This document shows, one piece after another, positions 59,453 through 64,000 of a stretch of 64,000 nucleotides of DNA. The translations under genes and the position numbers were made by a program. The notes under the pieces were generated by a model that was not told the DNA's origin, did not search any database, and was given only the letters and a program-made list of their open reading frames with translations. Every line of letters starts with the position of its first letter. The first letter of the stretch is position 1. The stretch comes from CAG-791 sp963655255 (GTDB taxonomy: Bacteria > Bacillota > Clostridia > Lachnospirales > Lachnospiraceae), in the NCBI GenBank assembly GCA_963655255.1, contig CAVKEB010000004.1, positions 62,001-126,000 on the forward strand, given 5' to 3'.

Positions 59453-60478
59453 CTACTTCCCCGACACGGAAATGTCAATGCTGCGCTGCTTCAGAACAGA
59501 GGCAGCTGCTCCGTACAGGACACCGGTGACAGGCCAGATCATCCAGGTCATATCCCATCTTCCGGTGAGAAAACTGATCAGAAGATAGAATGCGGTGACA
59601 ATGGTCCAGTAAACGCTTCCGAAACGCCGCGCGATCTTCTTGTTCTCACGCGAATAACCGCCGTCTTCCATAAGAGCCTGAAAACTTCCTCGGATGGAGG
59701 AAACAAGCGTAATCCGCCAGACGCCGAAGGCCACCAGAACCAGAAGAAGCGGGATTCCAAAGGAAACCACGGAGAGTCCGTCATCTTCCCGCAGTGCGCA
59801 GAGGAACATCGGAACGACAGAGAGGATGCAGAACATGATGCCGAGAACCATGTTCCTCCGGTAAATGGGATCAAAGCGTTCCATTTTCTCCCGTACCATG
59901 CCGAGGACCCCGTAAGCCGTGTCAATGGATTCCTTCTCAATGAACTGATATCTGGAAAGCTTCATTCCGAATGTAAGGAAAATGAAAACGGCGGCGGCAA
60001 CAAAGGCCAAAAGAACGATCACCCCGATCACACCGGCCTGCGTTTCACTGAGAGGAAAGCGAATAGCAGAGGGATACTGCGTCAGTCCGGCGAGCAGAAT
60101 CAGAACGACAGGAGACAGAATGCAGAGCATGATACCAAAAGAGGAGGCCAGGGCAGACTGCTCTTTCAGCGTAAGATATGCATTCGCAGTTTCCATGGAG
60201 ACCGGCGTCAGCTTTTCTCCGTTGTCCGAAAAGGCAGGATCCTCTGTAAGATCAGAGGCAGGAGAAGTCTGTGGATCCTCCATGCTGTCTTTCAGAAGAT
60301 AATCGGTTGTGACTCCGAAGATTTCGGAGAGCTGCAGAATCCGGTTCATGTCCGGAACGGACTGTGCACTTTCCCATTTGGAAACAGACTGGCGGCTGAC
60401 ACCAAGCTGATCGGCCAGCTGCTCCTGCGACCAACCCTGTTTTTTCCTGAGAGCGACGATTTTATCTGCAAGTATCAT
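59453..60478 (-). CDS. XRE-family regulator with C-terminal membrane domain
   Basis: The 341-residue protein starts MILADKIVALRKKQGWSQEQLADQLGVSRQSVSKWESAQSVPD, a typical HTH (about 1-60). After a linker, about five or six membrane helices follow (FGIMLCILSPVVLILLAGL; GVIGVIVLLAFVAAAVFIFL; MVLGIMFCILSVVPMFL). This layout is common in Clostridia, probably a membrane-bound sensor-regulator; the signal is unknown. AAGGAGG precedes the ATG. An operator-like inverted repeat lies about 210 bp upstream. Confidence 0.9.
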   Translation of the reverse strand: MILADKIVALRKKQGWSQEQLADQLGVSRQSVSKWESAQSVPDMNRILQLSEIFGVTTDYLLKDSMEDPQTSPASDLTEDPAFSDNGEKLTPVSMETANAYLTLKEQSALASSFGIMLCILSPVVLILLAGLTQYPSAIRFPLSETQAGVIGVIVLLAFVAAAVFIFLTFGMKLSRYQFIEKESIDTAYGVLGMVREKMERFDPIYRRNMVLGIMFCILSVVPMFLCALREDDGLSVVSFGIPLLLVLVAFGVWRITLVSSIRGSFQALMEDGGYSRENKKIARRFGSVYWTIVTAFYLLISFLTGRWDMTWMIWPVTGVLYGAAASVLKQRSIDISVSGK

Positions 60479-60683
60479 TCAGAAACCTCCTTATTGTGGG
60501 TCATGATAATAGATCAGCAATCGTTTCCTGCATTTTGTCTGCAACGCATCCGAATCTTTGAGCCCTGATTCTGATGAAAAACAGAGAAAAAGATGATGAG
60601 GGGAACAGGATCTTTTTGTCCCCGGCAGATGATTGTATTGTAGGAAAAACAGGCCGCTGCGCCCACCATCCCGGCTTGGAAAT

Positions 60684-60703
60684 TTGTCAACCGACAGTTG
60701 CAA
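60684..60703 (-). promoter_or_regulatory. Operator-like inverted repeat upstream of the XRE gene
   Basis: TTGTCAAC-CGACA-GTTGCAA is an imperfect inverted repeat that contains TTGACA on the minus strand. This kind of site is often found before genes of this XRE type and may be its own operator. The 45-bp direct repeat begins 6 bp to the right. Otherwise the stretch 60479-60683 holds only the XRE leader, with no gene. Confidence 0.5.
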
Positions 60704-60709
60704 AATAAT

Positions 60710-60754
60710 GTAGTCAATCAAAATCGTGCCGCAGATGTTCCTCATCAGGATATT
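60710..60754. repeat. Left copy of a perfect 45-bp direct repeat
   Basis: Identical to 62305-62349, which encodes residues 8-22 of the DUF5688-like protein. The left copy is not in a gene; the sequences beyond both ends of the match differ. Right of it up to about 60860 the DNA is very AT-rich. Confidence 0.95.
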
Positions 60755-60908
60755 ATTGTGTAATAATTCAATACTTTATGCATATTTTATTGTATATATT
60801 GTAATATATGTATTAATGCATATAATATAAAGATATCTGTCAAGATAGATCGAAACATTTCAGATTACACATTTGCATTGAAAATGAATTTGTCGCTATT
60901 GACGCTTT

Positions 60909-61121
60909 GTGACAGGCATAGCGATACAACCCATTATCCCAATGAAAAGAATCGCAATTATCAACTTACTTCTATATATTCCAGCTTGCTTGGCAATGGG
61001 GACAGTATATGTTCACAGTCACGCGGATACGCTAATCAAGACATTAACTCTAATAATCTTAGGTTGTGCAATAACAAGCGGTGCATACCTGTCGTTATTG
61101 ACTTTCAAAGGCACAAAATAG
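60909..61121 (+). CDS. Possible small membrane protein (70 aa)
   Basis: The frame encodes two hydrophobic segments (IIPMKRIAIINLLLYIPACL; LIKTLTLIILGCAITSGAYL), so it could be a small two-helix membrane protein. No Shine-Dalgarno is seen before its ATG or an inner ATG at 60942. I recognise no family. It lies inside the segment bounded by the 45-bp repeats. Confidence 0.35.
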   Translation: MTGIAIQPIIPMKRIAIINLLLYIPACLAMGTVYVHSHADTLIKTLTLIILGCAITSGAYLSLLTFKGTK

Positions 61122-61125
61122 TTTC

Positions 61126-61254
61126 ATGGATCCAACGGGAAATCTTCCAATTGATGATGGCAGACAGTCAGATAAATCAACAGCATTGCATTATCTGCGC
61201 CGCGTTGAAGTGGAACGGAAAACGAACCAGATTTGGGATAAATCCTTCAACTGA
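61126..61254 (+). CDS. Possible 42-aa fragment
   Basis: A short frame starting MDPTGNLPIDDG and ending ERKTNQIWDKSFN. It is hydrophilic, lacks a ribosome site and follows the previous frame by 4 bp. It could be the end of a lost mobile-element gene. Low support. Confidence 0.2.
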   Translation: MDPTGNLPIDDGRQSDKSTALHYLRRVEVERKTNQIWDKSFN

Positions 61255-61292
61255 TAGAAAACCATAACGACTACAAAGCAGGAAAAATAACA

Positions 61293-61374
61293 GGACACCC
61301 ATAGGACACCCAAAAGACACCCGCGTCCAAGCGCAAAGAAAAACCACAAATCCTTGAAAAATAAGGATTTGTGG
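61293..61374. other. Iteron-like repeats and a perfect 12-bp hairpin
   Basis: Three copies of (G/A)GACACCC begin at 61293, 61304 and 61315, an 11-bp period. Then 61344-61374 has perfect 12-bp arms CCACAAATCCTT/AAGGATTTGTGG with a 7-nt loop. The former resemble recombinase arm sites or iterons; the latter a terminator or end structure. No gene is seen between 61255 and 61524. Confidence 0.55.
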
Positions 61375-61524
61375 TCTTCAACCGAAGAGCGACAGACGAG
61401 GCTCGAAATCTACAACTCGCCAAAAACATTGAAAGGAAAGGCTTTGCCGGACTCCTGATTTTCTGGTAACAGAGAAGTAACAAAAATCCTGCCTTATCCT
61501 CCACCCATATTTTTTAGCGAACCA

Positions 61525-61803
61525 TCACATATTCAGCAGGTCTGAATGGCTTCCTGTATCTACTAAAGTTAACGTGAGAATATCATTCTCAATCAGATAA
61601 ATCAGCAACCAGTCAGGCTGAATGTGACATTCCCGAAACCCCTTATAGACTCCCTTAAGTTCATGATCGCGGTATTTTTCTTCCAATGTCTTACCCTGAC
61701 GTAAAACATCAATCACTTCATCAAGAAGTGCCAGATTCTTCCCGCGCTTTTTCATCAGCTTATAGCTTTTCTTATAAGCCGCAGTAAATTTTACCGTCAG
61801 CAT
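61525..61803 (-). CDS. YafQ/RelE-family toxin
   Basis: The 92-residue protein matches the YafQ group of RelE-like ribosome-dependent mRNases: MLTVKFTAAYKKSYKLMKKRGKNL, then HELKGVYKGFRECHIQPDWLLIYLIE and a final LVDTGSHSDLLNM with the catalytic His (Arg is replaced by Asp-Thr compared with the common RTGSH). It abuts the antitoxin gene with no gap. Confidence 0.92.
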   Translation of the reverse strand: MLTVKFTAAYKKSYKLMKKRGKNLALLDEVIDVLRQGKTLEEKYRDHELKGVYKGFRECHIQPDWLLIYLIENDILTLTLVDTGSHSDLLNM

Positions 61804-62076
61804 TTACTCTTCCAATGCTTTCTTCAAATCTTCCATGCTGGAATATCCCGGAATGTCAGGATCATGAGATATTCTCTTGGCTTCTGACATGGCATCAAGG
61901 ACCTTCTGTGAATAATGCGGCACCTCGACACTAAACGGAAGTCCTCCCCTTAGAAGACACTGCTTTAGAAAAATATTAACAGCCCCAGACATGTCCATTC
62001 CAAGAGTGCTGAAAAGTTCATTAGCCTGTTTCTTCACTTCTGTATCAATACGAATTTGAGTCGGTATAGTAGCCAT
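61804..62076 (-). CDS. RelB/DinJ-family antitoxin
   Basis: The 90-residue protein has an N-terminal ribbon-helix-helix (TIPTQIRIDTEVKKQANELFSTLGMDMSGAVNIFLKQ) and a C-terminal toxin-binding tail. It neutralises the YafQ-like toxin and represses the operon. A consensus promoter lies 26 bp upstream. Confidence 0.93.
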   Translation of the reverse strand: MATIPTQIRIDTEVKKQANELFSTLGMDMSGAVNIFLKQCLLRGGLPFSVEVPHYSQKVLDAMSEAKRISHDPDIPGYSSMEDLKKALEE

Positions 62077-62101
62077 TTCATCATCTCCCTTTCATTTGTT
62101 T

Positions 62102-62130
62102 ATTCTACTACATGTGCAATACATTGTCAA
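62102..62130 (-). promoter_or_regulatory. Consensus promoter of the toxin-antitoxin pair
   Basis: On the minus strand TTGACA (62125-62130) and TAGAAT (62102-62107) are exactly 17 bp apart. GGGAG lies before the antitoxin ATG. Confidence 0.85.
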
Positions 62131-62283
62131 TCATTCGTAGCATATTGCATTTCTTGCTTTTCCCCAATAAAACAGCTTTCCCGATCTTTCCACTACATCC
62201 CCGTTTCTGCCTCGTTTCATTCCGAAAATATCCGACATATTTATTATATATGTTCTATAGCATTTATCACGAAAGGAGAATCT

Positions 62284-62925
62284 ATGGAAAAAGTCTATAT
62301 TGCAGTAGTCAATCAAAATCGTGCCGCAGATGTTCCTCATCAGGATATTCCCGGCACAGATCTTTCTTGCATCGTGAAAGTATGGCGCGACGATGACCTG
62401 TCCTCTCACGTTGTCACAGACAAGGATCTTCAAACCGCAAAGCTCACGGACGAAGAGCTGTTTGAACTTGCTTATCCGTCCATTTCCCCGGAGCATTTTT
62501 ACATTCGCCCGATTGAACAGGTTATCTCAGGAAACAACAGAGAAGGCCTTACCGCAGATATTACTTCGGACATCCCGCATCATACTATCTACGTCGTTTC
62601 CAACGAAGAAGGTCTCGACGGAGCCTCCATTCTGGCGAATCCGGCAGCGATGCAGCATATTCAGTCACGCTTTGGCGGCAGTGAGCTCATGGTGATCCCA
62701 AGCTCTGTTCATGAAATTCTGGTCATCCGAATGGAAGATATTCCGGATGTACAGGTAATGAATCAGATCATTCAGGAGATCAATCAGAAGGAACTTCGTG
62801 AGGAAGACCGTCTGGCGGATCACGCCTTTGCCTTCAACGGTCATTTATCTATCGCGCACGATGCATCACAGACCCGGGAGCAAGAACATACCAGCAAGAA
62901 AGAGAGGTCCATGTCATGTGTATAA
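62284..62925 (+). CDS. DUF5688-like protein
   Basis: The 213-residue protein shows the C-terminal DUF5688 pattern (IYVVSNEEGLDGASILANPAAMQHI; ELMVIPSSVHEILVIRMED; EEDRLADHAFAFNGH), with a shorter N-terminus than the family. Such genes are frequent cargo of Lachnospiraceae mobile elements; function unknown. AAAGGAGAA precedes the ATG. Codons 8-22 form the right copy of the 45-bp repeat. Upstream DNA is AT-rich. Confidence 0.75.
   Translation: MEKVYIAVVNQNRAADVPHQDIPGTDLSCIVKVWRDDDLSSHVVTDKDLQTAKLTDEELFELAYPSISPEHFYIRPIEQVISGNNREGLTADITSDIPHHTIYVVSNEEGLDGASILANPAAMQHIQSRFGGSELMVIPSSVHEILVIRMEDIPDVQVMNQIIQEINQKELREEDRLADHAFAFNGHLSIAHDASQTREQEHTSKKERSMSCV
62305..62349. repeat. Right copy of the 45-bp direct repeat (inside the DUF5688-like gene)
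   Basis: Perfect match to 60710-60754. The intervening 1550 bp carry the toxin-antitoxin pair. Confidence 0.95.
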
Positions 62926-63077
62926 CTGCTGACGATCTTCAAAAAGCACTGGTTTTGATGGAGCAGCTTCGCAGAGGGATGCTTATTGATGAGTCCGATT
63001 TTCTCTCTGACAATCCCGAACATTCTGATTCTCAAAAGGCGAAGGGAACAGATTCCGGAAAGGAGCCCGCAACATGA
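62916..63077 (+). CDS. Small mobile-element protein (53 aa)
   Basis: The frame starts MCITADDLQKALVLMEQL and is hydrophilic and acidic. GAGAGG lies 6 bases upstream. It overlaps the DUF5688-like gene by 10 bp and the next gene by 4 bp (ATGA), so translation is coupled. No family recognised. Confidence 0.6.
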   Translation: MCITADDLQKALVLMEQLRRGMLIDESDFLSDNPEHSDSQKAKGTDSGKEPAT

Positions 63078-63322
63078 AGTACACAGAAGCCCAGCTCCGC
63101 CATCAGGAAGAATTGTCTGCCGCCCGGGAACGCATTCAGAAGAGGAAACAACGAACCCGAAGGCTGATCCAATTCGGAGCGATTGCAGAATCTTTACTTC
63201 CCGGATCAGACAAGCTGTCCCCGGAAGAATTTCAAAAGCTCCTGTCTTCTCTGCTTTCCCCGTCAGGGCGCCGCAATCTCCCGCCGGGAGATGAGGACAT
63301 CAGCCAATCGCATAACGCATAG
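63074..63322 (+). CDS. DUF3847 protein
   Basis: The 82-residue protein (RHQEELSAARERIQKRKQRTRRLIQFGAIAESLLPG) matches DUF3847. This small family typically lies just before MobA/MobL relaxase genes in Firmicutes mobile elements; a role in mobilisation is inferred. It overlaps the previous frame by 4 bp. Confidence 0.85.
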   Translation: MKYTEAQLRHQEELSAARERIQKRKQRTRRLIQFGAIAESLLPGSDKLSPEEFQKLLSSLLSPSGRRNLPPGDEDISQSHNA

Positions 63323-63367
63323 CGTTATAAAAGATTGGCGCACTTATCAGTGAAAGGGGTGATGCCT

Positions 63368-64000
63368 ATGATTGCATATCTCAACGCAGCCTCTGTGAAG
63401 CGCAGTGCCGGAAGGAGCATTGTTGCAAGCAGTGCCTATATCAGCGGCGAAAAGGAAACCAATGAGTATACCGGCCTTACGCACGACTATCGTTCCAAGA
63501 GTGGCATTATACATTCCGAAGTCATGCTCCCACCAAACGCTCCAAAAGATTTCCGATCTCCTGAGAAGCTATGGTCCAGCCTTGAATGCGCCGAAAAAAG
63601 CCCACAGGCCAAGCTGGGGCTTAGTATTGTCGCAGCCATTCCGAACGAGATTCCGGGAGAGCAGCGAATCGTTCTTGCAAGAGAATTCTGCCAGCAGTTC
63701 GTTGACCTCGGGTGCTGTGTCCAGTTTGCCATTCATGATCCCGTTGCCCGTGATGACCGCGGGATCCCGATCAACGCGCAGGGCTTTCCCGCAAAATCAC
63801 CAGAAGAATATCAACATCTGAATCCGCATCTGCATTGTCTGATCAGTCAGCGAATGCTGGATGAAAACGGGAAGTGGCTTGCCCGCACGGCCTGTCAGTA
63901 CATTGTGCAGGATATGCATACCGGAGATGTCTGCAGCATGACCGCGCAAGAACTGAAGACAGCCGGTGACCGCTGGCAGAAACAATACCGCTATGATACT
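63368..64000 (+). CDS. MobA/MobL-family relaxase, N-terminal part
   Basis: The first 211 codons are present and the gene runs off the right edge. The protein starts MIAYLNAASVKRSAGRSIVASSAYISG (catalytic Tyr region). It continues with GLSIVAAIPNEIPGEQRIVLAREFCQQFVDLGCCVQFAIHD and then the metal-binding NPHLHCLIS motif (HxH form). MobA/MobL relaxases nick oriT and start conjugative transfer. I use the second of two close ATGs (AAAGGGG upstream). Confidence 0.92.
   Translation, partial: MIAYLNAASVKRSAGRSIVASSAYISGEKETNEYTGLTHDYRSKSGIIHSEVMLPPNAPKDFRSPEKLWSSLECAEKSPQAKLGLSIVAAIPNEIPGEQRIVLAREFCQQFVDLGCCVQFAIHDPVARDDRGIPINAQGFPAKSPEEYQHLNPHLHCLISQRMLDENGKWLARTACQYIVQDMHTGDVCSMTAQELKTAGDRWQKQYRYDT

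Noticed and set aside
60878..61267. A 129-residue plus-strand frame in the AT-rich segment
   Set aside because: It lacks a ribosome site, has no recognisable features and overlaps the more membrane-like 70-residue frame; coding is not supported.
61380..61425. Possible tRNA 3'-end remnant (attachment-site scar)
   Set aside because: A GACGAGGCTCGAAATC-like stretch resembles the reverse complement of a T-arm, but the stem does not pair and no acceptor stem is present.

Overview
The window looks like chromosome of a fairly GC-rich gut-type Clostridia, most likely Lachnospiraceae. The clues are DUF4317, DUF3847 and DUF5688-like genes, an AAA-ATPase-like/PDDEXK_9 relative, a Firmicutes-style type IV pilus cluster, a TPP-riboswitch thiamine salvage operon and an XRE-cupin/potABCD operon. 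Family names come from reading the translations. No database search was run. Layout, left to right: (1) 1-22478, minus strand, is a type IV pilus locus. In transcription order it holds a pilin-like protein, prepilin peptidase (pilD), pilM, pilN, pilO, two atypical pseudopilins, a canonical prepilin and a giant 3093-residue protein with a prepilin leader and dozens of GLUG-like repeats. Then come pilB, pilT and the start of pilC, which runs off the left edge. A block of unrelated genes (DUF4143 ATPase, MNT nucleotidyltransferase with a shrunken HEPN partner, a truncated AAA-ATPase-like gene) interrupts the locus at 3348-6357. (2) 22600-29100 holds tRNA-Pro(TGG), a hicAB toxin-antitoxin pair, a PAP2 phosphatase, a CbxX/SpoVK-type AAA protein, endonuclease III and a HelD-type helicase. 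(3) 29673-32952, plus strand, is a three-gene ABC export-type system with a NEW3-domain surface protein. (4) 33080-41476, minus strand, holds a coiled-coil membrane protein, a GT2-winged-helix fusion, DUF4317, an MFS transporter, a LOG-family protein, a HAD hydrolase and an M18 aminopeptidase. (5) 41799-49698 is a polyamine operon: XRE-cupin regulator, potA, potB, potC, potD, a MATE pump and an LPG-synthase-like membrane protein. It starts at a consensus promoter with two operator-like repeats and ends at a strong terminator. (6) 50002-54467 holds a second MATE gene and a plus-strand trio (SAM methyltransferase, ATC-hydrolase-family protein, NSS transporter). (7) 54617-59360 is the thiamine salvage operon: TPP riboswitch, thiM, thiE, thiW, thiD, cytX. 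(8) 59453-64000 holds an XRE regulator, a 1.6 kb segment bounded by a perfect 45-bp direct repeat and carrying a RelBE/DinJ-YafQ pair, and the start of a mobilizable element (DUF5688-like, small ORF, DUF3847, MobA/MobL relaxase) that runs off the right edge. The most striking feature is a family of modular hairpin elements found eight times, with a ninth decayed copy (near 1.42, 19.2, 25.7, 37.1, 39.2, 41.5, 49.7, 56.6 and 58.2 kb). Nearly all copies end just upstream of the start codon of a minus-strand gene. They are built from hairpins whose loops are conserved (a CGCG-A/C-AGGCG core, or an ATCA loop) while the arms differ between copies but stay complementary. Six copies end in a short hairpin that contains the Shine-Dalgarno sequence of the downstream gene. 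I do not recognise this family by name. It behaves like a mobile or shuffled 5'-leader module that could control translation or mRNA stability of unrelated genes (pilT, pilN, DUF4317, LOG, M18, the pot regulator, thiD, thiE).
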